A stretch of 64,000 bases of DNA from Charina bottae. Lineage: Eukaryota > Chordata > Lepidosauria > Squamata > Charinaidae. The translations under genes and the position numbers were made by a program. Below the pieces are notes generated by a model. The model did not search any database. It was not told the DNA's origin and worked only from the letters and a program-made list of their open reading frames with translations. How positions within the stretch are numbered: position 1 is the stretch's first letter; each line of letters opens with the position of its first letter. Positions 12,204-25,205 of the stretch are shown here, piece after piece. The DNA lies in the NCBI GenBank assembly GCA_023362775.1, contig JALMGJ010000006.1, forward strand, positions 11,054,501-11,118,500, written 5' to 3'.

Positions 12204-13610
12204 AATAATGGAAAGTGCCATGAAAATCTGGCCGGTTGCATGTGAAATCTGTTGTATTGAGGTCCAGTAAATCAAGGTCCTACTGTAATAGTAGAAACTA
12301 TCTGAAAGGAATTCAAAGTTAGCATAGCATTGTTTCTCCATCCACTTTCTAGCAGCCATTCGCATTTCACCAACACCACAGAGATTGCCTGCACAGCCCA
12401 GCCTCCTTCCCGATCCAAACTTTTCCCTGCAAACTATCTTTTCTCCTTTATGGCTTTGCTCCTTTCATTTCGCTTTTGGATGATTTTTCTTTCTTCTGTT
12501 CTTTACTCATTCCTACCCAGTAACATTATCTGGAAAAGATCCTAATATTGTCCCGATGTTGTTGTTCAAATATATTTTTCCCCTTTCTCCCTCCCTCCCT
12601 CCCTCCCTCCCTCCCTCCCTCCCTCCCTCCCTCCCTCTCCCCCCCCCTCTCTCTTGCAAGAAGTTATCTTGTTAAGATAGTAGTGTTTGCTTTAATTAAT
12701 GTGTAGGCGGGTGGGCAAAAATGAGAGGTTATCTAATATGATGCAGTGGGCAGCAATTCAAAATTAGCACCGTTTCAGCATGATGTATTGGCAAAAACAC
12801 AAAGAAAAGCGTAAGGCTAGTCATTCACTTTAAGTGATACCCATCCCTCTATCAAAAAAAAGGGGGGGGGCTTTATTAGTGGGGAAGAGCAACATTTAAT
12901 CCATTCTGAAACACTAATGGAGGAACTTCTGTAATTGTAGCCCGAAGAAAAGTAGCCAGAGAACAGCATAACTGGATCCTGGTTCCAAATCGGATTTGGA
13001 GTTTGTGCTTCTTGAAAAGCAGATGCTTCCAGACTCAAAAATGGCCTATAATTCAATGCTTTAAAAAGTTTGAGAGAAGATTCAACAATAGGTTGTGATC
13101 TGGCAGAAGAATGAACCAGGATCTGAAAAAGGGCAAAGAACAGCCCATATCAAAGGGGTGAGCAATTTTCCCTGGGGAGACACCATGTTTGTTCTCTCCT
13201 TTTTGGTGGAGAGACACGGTGGTTCTGCAGTGATACAAGACGGAGAAGGCCATAGTGCACGGTGGGTCTGTAGGCAGAAAAAAACCAGTGCACTCAGCAC
13301 TGCCAGACCCATTATAATTCTGAAAGAATAATAGGAGTGTTCTGATGATTAAATTTGCCACCAGCTTTTGCAATAAACCACATTGCAGAATTTTGGCAGT
13401 GGACAGAGGAGCGATTCAAAGGGCCACAAATTGGCATCTGTGGAGCAGCATTTAGCCCACCCCAGCATTGTATAATTGTCTGAACATGGAACATACATGT
13501 CTCTCTAAGTCTACTCAACATACTAAACCATGAATGATATTTATTAACCACAGCAGCTGAAATCATGTAACACGCCACACCAAATCCATGGGTATCTATG
13601 GAGGATGCGA
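12204..13610. other. Stretch without recognisable gene
   Basis: Contains the (CTCC)n array; otherwise nothing identified. Confidence 0.5.
12582..12655. repeat. (CTCC)n microsatellite
   Basis: Pure CCCT units followed by a C run and CT repeats. Confidence 0.95.
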
Positions 13611-13611
13611 G

Positions 13612-13770
13612 TGGGGGCAAATGACATCATATGATTTATGACGTCATCATGCAAATGACACAAATCACTGTAAGTCACTTGCACCAAGACATGATATGAC
13701 TAGTGCAAATTATATATTTGTGTAATTTGTGCAATGGCGTCATGATGCATGTGACATCACAGTGGTCTGT
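13612..13770. repeat. Dyad-rich repeat with TGACGTCA and ATGCAAAT
   Basis: Alternating ATGACATCAT, TGACGTCA (13639-13646), ATGCAAAT (13649-13656) and GTGACATCAC motifs. Segments near 24850-24960 and 59440-59560 look similar (GGCATGACATCATTG), suggesting an old dispersed repeat. Boundaries approximate. Confidence 0.4.
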
Positions 13771-13908
13771 GATGATCACTGGACCAACCAGATTGTGGTT
13801 AGTACAGTCTGTGAACTGCCAGAATGACTGATATTTGATCCCCCTACTAACACTTCCTGATCATAATGTGAGAAGAACCCTTTGAATTTTGGAGAGCTTT
13901 GCATAGGT

Positions 13909-14213
13909 CAGGGGTTCTTAATCTTCTTGTACCTGGTAAAAAATAATAAATACATAATCCAGTACTATATGTGCTTTATTTTTAGGATATAATAATTTTA
14001 GATCATGAAATGTATTGAACATTTTGGAGACTAGAGGCCATAAAATACTTTGTTGCCTACATATTGTACATTACTGAATGAAAGCCTAACTTTCAGTTAA
14101 AGGTCAGTGAAAATAAAGTTGTACCTTTTTTCCCCCTTCCAAATTCATGGACTCCCTGAAATCTATCCACAGAACCCCCAAGGGATCTGTGGACCCCCAG
14201 TTAAAAATCCCTG
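13909..14213. mobile_element. Old hAT-like MITE, 305 bp, TSD not preserved
   Basis: Starts CAGGGGTTCTTAATC and ends GTTAAAAATCCCTG, imperfect inverted termini. The flanking 8-mers do not match, so the copy is old or the ends are slightly misplaced. Confidence 0.65.
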
Positions 14214-17200
14214 GCTCAGTGGAAGAAATCAATTAAAATCCAGCTGGAATTGCCTGCAAAAGGTTTTCTGGATTGCGGCTAACATTTTAAATCTAGCAAT
14301 ACGACCAGTTAATCAAATCAAGCATAACAGAATTCCTGGTTGGCATTCAGTGACACCAGCTTTTGCAGCTTTAGTTGCTACAACAGTTTAATGTCATCCT
14401 TTCTTCAAGATGACACATTTTGTAATTATTTGACATTGAGTATCGTTGCTTAATTTGATATTTTAAAAAATCCACCGTTAATGATCACAGAATAGCAGAA
14501 GAAGAAAGCAAAACCGGTCATGATGCTATTTCAGGTAATTTTAACTTTTATGTTTACAAAACTAAAAATGCCACCCATTGGTGTCCAGTTACGTGTACCA
14601 CGAAGATGCTGTTTGTTTGTTTGTTCATTTGTTTTCTTCCAGAACTTTTCCGGCTTGGATTTGATTGCCACCTCTGTTAGGAGGAATGTGTGTTATCAGT
14701 GTTTCATTTCACGGTTACCCCTTCAGTTCAGAAAAACACAACGAAGCATTGTCAGAGGATGGGGTATGGAGGGATGCAATAAAAGTCCTAATTCTGCACC
14801 CACCTTCAATTCTCACATGGTTTGGTTTGCATTTGGTCAACTGGTTTCTTTCTGGGAAGCAAAGCATCAATTGTGCAGTATGAAATTCATGACAGTTTGG
14901 GGATGTTGGTCCAAAAGGCCTCTTGTACCCATATGACCCCCTTCAGTGAGGTCATCTGTTCTCACTGTCAAGTTGAACAGGCCATGATTGGCTCAGTGAT
15001 GGGTTCCTTGGTTGAACATTGGTGGTTCAATATGGTCCCTAGAGGTCCTATCTTAACAGCTTTTAGGAGTTTCTGCTGCAAAGCCGGATAAGTATATCAA
15101 GCTCTGCCCCACGGTGATATCACTGCACAGCCCCTCCTTTATGTGTTTGTACACTGCTACGGGAAAGGGTTGGTGTAGTGATGTCACTGCACATACCCAG
15201 ATGCTACTGGAGATGGGGTGAAATTTGCTTGCTTCAGACACGTAAAATTAACAACCAAATAATTGCCCTGATTACTGGTTGGAAGCAACTTCCCAGACAG
15301 AGAGACATTTGACCCAACTTTGTAATAGGTCCAAGCAAAGAATTTTGTCATCAGCAACAAAAATTACAAATGGCAGGCAACTACAGACTGAAGTGCAAAT
15401 GATGGGCAAACATCTGACTACCAATCGAAGAGAATATTTGTAGCTCAGGGTTGAACTGTGGAGTCCTTGTTGCTCTCTGAGCCTTGTTGTTTTCTTGCAG
15501 ACGAAAACAACACTGAAGATGTTGCCTAGCCTGGCAATGAAACATCTGCAAGAAAACAGCAAACATCTGACTACCTACTTTTTTCTCACTAATGAATCGG
15601 TGACTGCATTTTAACATAGTTTTAAAAAAAAGGGACTGCCTTAAACATGTTTGGTCTTATTCTTGATTCCTCTTCCTCTTTCTCTGACTATCATGCTGGG
15701 GATGACAGAACAAAAGCACAAAGAAAACATTAAAAGAGAAAGAAAGATTTTTGCAAATAAAGCCAGCATGCTGGTGAAGGAAATCATCTTCCCAGCTAGC
15801 AATACCATGCATCTCCTTTTAATTTTTAAAAAATTTTATCATGAGATTTGGGCCATCTTTTCCAACATTAGCAGCCTGTAGCTTCCTTCCAGCTCTGAAT
15901 TTTGGCTCAGCCCAGAATTTAGTTTGTGAGTGGGAGTGAATTCTACTTTAGAACTCTCAAACAATATCTGATTGGTATGCAGTAAGAAAGGGGGGAACAC
16001 AGCGGAGTAGCTTTCTCTCTCACTCTCTCCGGTTAATCATATAGGCAAATTTGAGAAAATGCAACTTAATTTTAAAGTGAAGTCTCTCTCAAGGTTGATA
16101 GTTTCTTCTGAAAAGTAAAATAGTCCTTAGAAGGTGCATCCATTCCACACACACAAACATGTATGTATAAACAAGCCAACCCCAATCTTTCTGACAGATT
16201 GTTGGTCTTTCAATACACCAGGATACCACTTCTAGCTCCATTTCAAAGCTGCTTATAGGTATTAGAGGAAAATTTGCATACCATTTGCTTCCCCCCCTTT
16301 TTTTTTCTTTCATTCTTTCTTTTCTCTCTCTCTCTCTTTTTTGTGTGCCTGTGGTTTTGGTAAGTCTTCCAAACCTAATGACTGTTCCTTTTGGCCAGCA
16401 ACATAAATGCTATAATCACACAATTATTGTGCTGGGAACAGTTTAATTCAGCATTTTGTTCTCTACCACAGAACAATTACTCAACAATTTTGGTTAACCA
16501 TATGAGCTTGCAGCCTGGAGAGGAAGCCACTTATCCACAAAACCTATTGTCATACAAAAAGGTGCAGTTACCCTTGATTCTCATTGGTTTCAACTTCCAG
16601 CGTCTCCCAGTTCCTTACAAGGACTTCCATGTTCTCTTTGGCTCATGAAAATGAACGACTCCAAGGCTGGCTTTATTTGCTTATTCATCTCCATCCACTG
16701 AACATGTTTAATTACTCATTTGCTTATCAAGAGAAAGGTTTTCTGTGCACATGTTTGAGAAGCATGTTGAAATATCCAAAATTATATTAACCCTTTGATG
16801 TTCGGCCAACATCAAAGAAATATAATGCTGAACACAATCCAATCTTCCCTCAAAGCAAGGGAAGAGGAAATGGAAGCGTTTTCTCACTCAGGAAAACATA
16901 ACATGTGCTAGATTCCCAACACAGTTAAAGGTCTGCATGCATTTGTAATCTTTGCATTTATTGACAAGTCCCTCTCACTTCCATACACCTTAGTGAGCAC
17001 ACTTAAAATCACATTATTTATTTATTAAAAGGCTTTTATTCCACTCTTCCCCCTAACCATTAAAAATGACATTGGGGGGGGGGGAATTATTTATTTACAC
17101 TAATAGCATTCTTCTTCCCAAAGGCTTGGGATAGAATAAATAAAATATCAATAAAATATGTAGATATATTATATCAACCTGCTCTGAGCTGGGTGTCCTC

Positions 17201-17274
17201 CAGGGGTTTGAACTTGGGAATTCTGAGAGATGAAGTCAGCAGATCTGGAGGGCAGCTAGATCGGGAAAATAATT
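14214..17274. other. Mostly unique stretch
   Basis: Apart from the short Penelope-like insertion, no feature is recognised. Short frames up to 138 codons show no known domain. Confidence 0.45.
15423..15558 (-). mobile_element. Short Penelope-like insertion, 17-bp TSD
   Basis: 136 bp flanked by GCAAACATCTGACTACC at 15406-15422 and 15559-15575. It contains GCTCAGGGTTGAACTGTGGA, TTGCTCTCTGAGCCTTGTTG and the inverted arm TCTGCAAGAAAAC, the same terminal motifs as the copies at 4.2 and 17.4 kb. Confidence 0.8.
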
Positions 17275-17407
17275 GAATCATAGCATGTAGGGGATGGGAG
17301 GGGACTTGGAAATCATTTGGTCCAACCTCTTCCCCAGTGCAGGATTCCACTACAACACCAGCCCTGACGAATGGCCATCTTGTCTCTGTGTAAACACTTC
17401 TAGGAAA

Positions 17408-17822
17408 CTGTGGAGTCCTTTGTGCTCTCTGAGCCTTGTTGTTTTCTTGCAGACCTTTCATTGCCAGGCTAGGCAACATCTTCAGTGCGAAAAGGGAGTG
17501 GGACTTGCTCTCTGTTTATATACCATGGCTTGTCCTGCTTGTGTTGGTGGAGGTGTTGTTCTCTCCTTAGGAGTTCCTTGATTGGGCTGTTGTTTGCTGC
17601 TTGGTTGATTGACTGAGTTAATAGTTCCTTGATTAGGGTATATTGTGCTGTTTGATTGCTCCTCTGGTGCTAATCCTGGTGTTAATCTTTGCATATCTGG
17701 GTGTTGATTGCTGGCAAGGAGATGTTCTGGTCTTTTGGCTTTTCTATTGTCTCTTATGAATGGTACATAAATGTTGTTTACCTCTATGTGTTTGTTGATG
17801 GCTGCTTTGTCTGAGTGCCAAG
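17408..17822 (-). mobile_element. Penelope-like element 3' fragment inside CR1, 11-bp repeat flanks
   Basis: CTTCTAGGAAA flanks the insert at 17397-17407 and 17823-17833, and CR1 sequence resumes on both sides. The minus strand encodes a C-terminal piece, EAWHSDKAAINKHIEVNNIY, typical of Penelope proteins downstream of the GIY-YIG domain, followed by the 3' UTR and the terminal ACTGAAGATGTTGCCTAGCC motif. Confidence 0.82.
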
Positions 17823-18194
17823 CTTCTAGGAAAGGAGATGCCACTTCCTCCTAAGGCAGTGGCTGTTCCATTGTTGAGTAGCTCTGTTTTCCAGAGGTTC
17901 ATTGGATATATGTTTCCTCGTAATTTAAACCTATTGTTTCTTGCACTGTTTTCTGGAATAACTCTAAACATTCTTCATCATGACAGCTTTTAGTTGAAGT
18001 CCCTGAAATCTTCTCTTCTCCAGGCTAAACATACCCAACACCTCCTAAGTTTTTCCACCCAGGCCCTTTATCATCCTCTGGACAGGCTCCAGATTCTCAA
18101 TGACTCCCCTAAATGCAGTGCCCAGAATGGACACAATAGTTTAGATGCTGACTAACCAATAAAGAATAAATAAAGAGAATGATGATGTCTCTTG

Positions 18195-18428
18195 TGGGGT
18201 TGTGTGTGTGTGTGTGTGTGTCTTTGCCTGGTGGCTGCCTGGACTAGTCCCTGCAATTTTCTTGGCCAGGTTTTTCAGAAGTGGTTCACCATTGCCTCCT
18301 TCCTAGGACTGAGGGAGAGTGACTGGCCCAAGGTCACCCAGCTGGCTTTGTGCCTAAGGTAGGACTAGAGCTCACGGTTTCCTGGTTTGTAGCCTGGTGC
18401 CTTAACCACTACACCAAAGTGGCTCTCC
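18195..18428 (-). mobile_element. tRNA SINE (long-tail type) inserted in CR1, 8-bp TSD
   Basis: Minus-strand head AGAGCCACTTTGGTGTAGTG, core GTGACCTTGGGCCAGTCAC, then CTAGGAAGGAGGCAATGGTG and a (GT)n-containing tail. Flanked by GTCTCTTG at 18187-18194 and 18429-18436. The antisense CR1 sequence continues on both sides. Confidence 0.85.
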
Positions 18429-19689
18429 GTCTCTTGATAGTGATAGTATATTTCTGTTTGTGCAGACTAAGCTTGCTTTAACCTTCTTCTTGTTGGCTCA
18501 AGTTCTGCTTGTATTCCACCAAGACATCTAGATTCTTTTTGCATACACTTCTGCCCAGTATAGTTTCTCCCTTTCTATACTCATGCTTTTCATTTTTAAC
18601 TGATTTTATTATATTTATAAGGCTGACCGACTCTGTAACAATTTTTCCTGCCCATTTTGCATTTGTGCCTGTTGAAATTTACCTTGCTGGTTTCTGCCCA
18701 CCATTACTGTTTTTGAAAATGTTTCCTGTTATTTCTATCTTTGTGTTGTCCACTGATTTGATAACCGTATCTTATAACTCTCATCCAAGTCATTTATGAA
18801 TATGCTGAACAGTACAGGGCCAACAACAGAGCCCTGCGGTACATCACTCATCACCTCTTTCCAGCCTGATGCACACTCATTGGGTATGATTACTTAACAA
18901 TAGAAGCATAATCCAGCCCACATTTTACCATCTTCTCTAGGTTCTCATGGGAGATTGAGTCAAATGCTTTGCTGAAGCCCTGACACCTGATGCCATGATC
19001 AACGAAATGGGTCACTTGATCGAAAAAAGATTTGGCACAACTTACTCTTGATAAACTCATACTGGCTCCTAGTAAGCTATGTATCCTTTTCGAAATGCTC
19101 AAAAATTGACGCTTTAATAATATGTTTTGCCCAGTATTGATGACTATTTTTCCTCCTTTGGAAGACACAAACAATATTTGCCCTTCTTCAGTCCTCTGGC
19201 ATTTTGTCCATCCTCCATGAAAGATCACTCCCTCCTTGTCTCAAGTGTTTAGGGCCATTTAGAACCACAAACATGGTTCCAGTTTAGCGAGAAAACTGAA
19301 AGAAAGTAGATGAAGAGCTGTGTCCTTCCCTCATCATCTGCTATAATCCAACTATCTTCGTCAAGCAGCAGACTCAGCCCTTCTCTTTTCTTACTACCAA
19401 AACCTTTCTGTTGGTTTTTGTTTCCTTTGTGAGCCTAGTTTGTAAGTTTCTTTTGTGCTGTAACCTCTTTTACTTTCTACAAATACTAGCTACTTGCTGG
19501 TATGCTTCCTTGATGATGAAACCCATCTTCCATCCCCTATACATGCCCCAAGTCTGTAATATATATTCTAAAGCACACTTCAGTGCCATCACTATCAATA
19601 GTCATAGTATTGTTCTGCAACTATTGGCTCAAAAGACATCAAGCAATTTCAGTTACAATATTCAGGATGAATATTGGGATAAATTTTCC

Positions 19690-19865
19690 TGTTAAGCAGT
19701 GGAACAATCTACACAGAATAGGGGTAGACTCTCCCTCACCAGAGGTTTCTAAATAGGGCTTTAAGGGCTACCTGCCTGGGGGTTGTAGTGGATATCTGCA
19801 CTGAGCTGGTGGCTGAATTTGACAACCTATAACGTCCCTTCAACTCATGCTCTATGACTCTATCA
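19690..19865 (+). mobile_element. CR1 LINE 3' end, sense
   Basis: Reads as the sense CR1 3' end: GCAGTGGAACAATCTACACA, CCAGAGGTTTCTAAATAGGG, then CCTTCAACTCATGCTCTATG and a remnant of the terminal octamer. It lies tail-outward next to the antisense CR1. Confidence 0.75.
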
Positions 19866-19981
19866 AGGGCTCAATAAGTTACAATCTTTTTTTTCCTAAA
19901 GCAACCAGCTGAGATTTTCTCAGGTTGTTTATCCTGTTATATCTACTGTACCTTCAGCTCAATTATTTCCTTGTCTTAAAC

Positions 19982-20194
19982 CAGGGGTGGGGAACCTTTT
20001 TTCTGCCAAGGGCCATTTGGATATTTATAACCGGGGACCGGGGTGAAGGTGGGGGACGGGGTTTCTGGGATTTTCGCGGACCGCGGGCCGGAGTTTACGG
20101 GCGGGAGCCAATCACAAGCACTGGGGAGCGGGGTTTGCGGGCGGGAGCCCCGCAGGCCTTATACGGCCCGTGGGCCTGACGTTGCCCACCCCTG
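19982..20194. mobile_element. hAT MITE family C, 213 bp, perfect 8-bp TSD
   Basis: Starts CAGGGGTGGGGAACC and ends GTTGCCCACCCCTG. Flanked by TCTTAAAC at 19974-19981 and 20195-20202. On the minus strand the interior carries ATTGGCTCCCGCCCG followed by AAACTCCGG, a module shared with family B. Confidence 0.9.
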
Positions 20195-20202
20195 TCTTAA
20201 AC

Positions 20203-23200
20203 AATTAGCAATGATACCTTGGGAGTTCCAAAATATGTCTATTTATTCTACAGGAACTGGGATGGGTGAAATTTTTGATCTCTGAAATAGGAGAATACAT
20301 TTCATTCCTTTATCACTTATTTCTAGCATTGTATTAGGCAGGAAATCTACCTTCCTAACCTGATATCCTACATTCAGTTCTTGTATCCTGTGTTTTGGGA
20401 TTGTCAGCAGGAAGTTGGGAAGCAACCTTGAAGGCTTACTTGACCTTGAGTGGTGACAACCAGACAAAGTAAGCATTATTAGATTAGGCGGGGCAACAGA
20501 CTAATTTACCAAAATACAAGTCTATATGTTCTTATAAGATAGAGCTGTTTCCTGTTTGCAGACCTGTTCTGCATCTTCAAAACCATATATTTAAAAAGGG
20601 CAAACTATTTGGAACAGGGCTTTTCTGTGGACCACACCAGAAGACCCAACAGACCAATAATGACCCCTGTCACCTTGTCCCACCTCTACTCCAACCCACA
20701 AAAAAAGAGTTGGGAAAAAACCACAGGTAGCCTGCAGCTATAAGCGGTCCGCCTCCACTTTAAGAATTATTCCAGAAGTTGAACTGCTGAATACTTCTTG
20801 TTCAGCTGCTTTAGAGTCATGAGTACGGTTCCCAATTCTTCCCCCCTCCAGGAAAGCAACGTTTGCAGCCATGATACCTAGCCACAAGTTGTGCCTGTGT
20901 GTGGCCAGAGTTAATGAAAAACAGCTGTGCTACAGGCACACAATTTTGACTATAACAATTAAAGGGGTCTTTGGCTGCAAGGCCTGGGGGTTAGGGGGGA
21001 GAGGAAGCTATATTTACCTAATTGACTTACTTCCTGAGCAGCAGATCTACGTATTATGTGCGCAAGAATTTTGCCATTGATCTCTCAAGTTTCTATGAAG
21101 ACTTAACAGGATGAGGGATTCAAAGAACAGGCCTGGAAAAATGTTTACTCTTCCTTCTGACAGACTATCCTTAGACAGAGAAATATTTATCAAATATTTA
21201 ATAAAAAGTCCACCAGGTTTTCCAATGAGAGGTACAAAGGATTTATTGTGTGTGTGAGTGTGTGTCTTCTCCGACATTGTCTCGAGCCTCATATTTCCAC
21301 AACGTAACAGGGGGTCCCAGGGTCAATCTACTTGAGAGGAGAAAAAATGCTCTTTCTTAAATCGTGTCTTGATTATTTATGTGTTGATTACATTCGTATC
21401 CCCTACGCTTGCCCCCTACACTGTTCAACATCAACATTTTAGTTGTTAGAACCTCTTTCCTTCTGCAATTGCCAAAAATCAGTGGCAAGGGATCTTGCCA
21501 ATTGGAGGCAGGAAATACACAAAAATTATAGCGTACGCCTGACAATAGGCTTAATTTTTTTTTAAGAAGACAAAAAAAAAAGTGGGGGGACACCAAATTC
21601 CCCTTTTAGGGAAAAAAAGAGAGAGAGACAGAGACAGAGACACAGAGAGACAGAAAATCATGGAATAGATGACATGTGACACAGCTCGATCCCCTCTGTA
21701 TTCTCTCTCTGCTCATTGCCCCCTAAATATTAAGAGTGTTCCCCAGCCACCTAAAGGTTTCCTATCCTCCTTTTTCAGGTTGAGCAGATGGGAAACAAGC
21801 TTAGTAACCCTAAGTAACAGCAACAGTTCATTATCCCAATATGTTGCAAGCTACTGCTGCCAGCAGACAAAAAAATTTCCAACACTTCTCAGGCAATTAA
21901 GTGCTTTCGGCATTTAAACTGTACAACTTGTTTTGTTCAGAGCTCAAGCAACGGGGTGGAGAAGAGCCCATGTTCCATCCTCTGGTACCAGATGATATCA
22001 AAAAAGTGAGGGCGGGCAGCTTATTTCCCATAACTCAACAGGGGTGCCCCGTGCAGAAGAGGTCTCAAACTCACAATGTCCCTCAACTTAAAGATTCTGT
22101 TAAGAAATATAGGCTGCTTTTTTTTTTCTTGCAGAAGAAGATCCCCACATCCAACCACTGCTTTGGGGTGCAGCATTCCTTTACCAAGTATGCATCAGAC
22201 ATAGTTAACATGCTAAGAGAATAGCAAGCAGGAATGCATTTTAAAATCGAAGGTGAATTCTGCCTCGAAATAAAGGCTATTCGTCAAAACATTCAACGCA
22301 TTTTGCAAAATGAGATGGCAAGATTCTGCACAATGCTATTTCCAAAGGCAGAGAAGGCAAGCTTTTATTTATTCTCTCCACCATAAACCAGAACTAAAAC
22401 CCACATTTGAAGAAATAAACTAGCAGATAAGAGAGGAGAATTTAGCATAATCATTCCCCTGACAGTATGTTTCTAAGTGAAGGATGTAGGATTTCCCCCA
22501 AATTTGGACTAATGCAATGAAAAGTTTATACTACTGTCCTGGTGTCTCTCCAACATTCCATCTACCCACTCTTTTCTTAGGATAAAACTTCATGTTACAA
22601 AGAATGCAGAAAATAACAACCATATTTACACCTTGCTTGCTATAATGAGTAAGTTCAACTCACCTTAGAACTTGCTATTATTAAGATGTTCATTTCTCAT
22701 AACAATGTAAGAAAAACTTTGTTAGATCAGCCGCAAAGTCTATCTAGTTTCTAGTCCAAATGCTTATGGAAAACCCATAATAGTCCTTGTAGTACAGATG
22801 TAAAACAGAGCAATCATCGTTTTTCCCCCCAAGCAAAATAATCCACCAAAACAGAATCTGTCATGGAATGAACAGAAACGTTCTTCATGGAATCCACCAC
22901 AGTATGTATTGTCATCTTGAAATATTTCTCAGCTTAACAATTGCATACAAAAAATGCATATATCTGAGGAAGCTGCATACAAAATAGTGCACATATGGGA
23001 AATTTGCATAGAAAAATGTATATTAGGGAAAGTTGCATAGAAACATGCATATTTTTTAATAATTTGCAGAAAACTTGACAGAACGGCCTAACACCTGAAT
23101 GCATGCCATGTAGACATGGCCCAGATCCTTGTCTGGAAAGTGACAGACCTCTTTCACTGCTGCTCTCCAGCAACAGTATTCTGTGGCATATTGTTTCAGA

Positions 23201-25044
23201 GGATACATTTAGCCATTAAAACCACCTCCTTCACAAATTTATTGAATCCTGTAGCCCTCTGTAACAAAGCCATCAACCAGTTTTGACACTGAGTTCATGC
23301 ATTAGATTTGTGTCCCACAAGCCAGTAATATTTCCCTTTGTTTTTTTTTCTTTCCAGAATCTATTTTTCTACTTTAATGAGAGGAGAAAAATGTCAACTT
23401 TCTTTTCTTTACCCAAAGTTGACTTCTCCCCTAAACTAAAACTTTAGCTCAAGGGTAGAGAACCTGATGTTCTCAAGACATTTTTAGATTCCAACATCCA
23501 TTGCTCTTGACCTTTAAACTTACTGGCTGAGACTCATGAACATTGAAGTCCAAAAATATACAGGGGATACTCCATACCTCTCATCATTTTAGTACCTCCA
23601 TTTCTTCTCAGCATCAATTGCTCATTGTAGCTGTCACAGCTGAATATTCCCCTTCCCCATAAATTCTCCCCGCATGTGAGACATTAGATTCTAGCCTCAT
23701 CTTCTGATGTGCACATTTTCCATAAAGTGGGGATATTTAACCTGGAGCGACATAATAGCTCTCCTTTGAAGAAATTCGAGCAGCCCAGAATCAGGTTTGC
23801 CGTTTTAGCAACAACCAGGCCGCAATCTCTAAGCTAACTCTGAACACTTGCAAGATCTCAAAAAGCTCATTGCTCATGAAAGGAAGGTATAGAGAAACAA
23901 TTTCCTTTGTCTAATCACCACTGGAGCTACTTCTCCCCCTTTCCCTCCATCCTATTCTTCTGGGAAAAGGGGAAGCTTGTTTTCTTTCTGTACTTCCCTG
24001 CCTTTCTCTTTCCAATCAGCGCTTTGTCGATCATCCTTCACATTTTACCCTCTGCCCCAGAATACTCTCTAGACAATAGTATTGGTTCCATCTGTGCCTG
24101 CATTAAACCCTGGAAATCCTTCTAGGAACAGCTGGACGCTGTGGATTCTCTACACACAGAAAAGCCTTTTTGTGGAAAACCATAGGCTACAATTACGCTG
24201 AGGTTGTGTATTCCTGGTTCCTGCCTGTGAAAATCTTTTGTGGGGGCTGACATAGTGAATGTGGACTAATTAATGAACTGAACAATGCCCTAAAACTTAA
24301 AGGAGAAGAAGGCAACCTGTGTATGACAGGGAGACACAGTAGAAATGGTTGGCTGAGTCTATTTCTGCATTCAGGGAGCTATTTTTTTCCCTCCAAAACT
24401 TTAACAGGTTTTGGTGTATACAGTCATACACACCCCATAGCAGTCTGTGGAATTCTTTAGATATAGATTTTTAAAATGTTATTTAGAGAATGGCAGGAAA
24501 AATACTGCTACATGCAGCCTGTAAAAGAATCAGAAAAAATATAATGCCTAGAGCAGGATTACAGCTCCCCGCACTCCAAGACTGCACCATTGAATTTTAG
24601 CGGCAAAATGCTGGATTTTGGTGGTATGGTTTTTTGTACTGCTATCCCAGGTTTAAGGGTAGGAATGAGATTTTCCCTCTTAACTTCCTCTAACCTCCCC
24701 ACCTGTCCACAGTTGCCATATTGGAGTCAATTTGGGTAGATTTGCGAGATCTATGGATGGAGTGGGAATGATGTACCTTTCAGAGCCCCCATTCTCATTT
24801 CACTCTTAGCACTCTGCCCCAAACGTTGGGGGGAAAGGGCTCCATTCATGATCATCCATGGGGGCCAATGATGACATGAGCATGATGATATCCTTATGCA
24901 CTTGTTATCATTGTGGCATCATTGAGGTCTGTTATGGACTCCACCAGCCTGGCCCTTTCCAGAAGGCCAGGAGGTGTCTTGGTTTGGCCCCCTAAAACTT
25001 TGCTCAGTCCTGGCTTAGATCCTGGATAAATCCTGAATATAAAT
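20203..25044. other. Longest repeat-poor stretch
   Basis: Nearly 5 kb without a recognisable transposon, apart from a weak similarity near 24850-24960 to the dyad-rich repeat at 13.6 kb. A small GA-rich array lies near 21616-21653. No exon-like frame or known domain was found. Confidence 0.45.
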
Positions 25045-25205
25045 TTCCTTCCAGTGTGACCTCAGGGCAGTCATTAGCTTTCCGTTCAGTTCAACCTATC
25101 TCACAGGATCATTGTTAAGCTAAAACAGTAGGGAAAAGCTTTCATGCCATTTTGAGTTCTTTGGCAGAAGAACAGTGGAATGATATAAATCAGCATGTGA
25201 ATTGC
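25045..25205 (+). mobile_element. MIR-like SINE fragment
   Basis: Sense core GTGTGACCTCAGGGCAGTCA, ATCTCACAGGATCATTGTTA and tail GCCATTTTGAGTTCTTTGGC. Old and diverged. Confidence 0.6.

Larger units (their letters stand above)
17275..19560 (-). mobile_element. Old CR1 LINE (antisense), interrupted by a Penelope copy and a SINE
   Basis: From left to right on plus: CR1 3' end (GGTCCAACCTCTTCCCCAGT), then 3' coding region after the Penelope insert (CTCTTCTCCAGGCTAAACAT, TGCAGTGCCCAGAATGGACA), then reverse transcriptase sequence. The minus strand over 18890-19228 encodes SKAFDSISHENL, the CR1 motif A region, and AACAGTACAGGGCCAACAAC is antisense of another RT segment. About 1.6 kb of CR1 remains once inserts are removed. 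Many stops; inactive. The right boundary is approximate. Confidence 0.85.
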
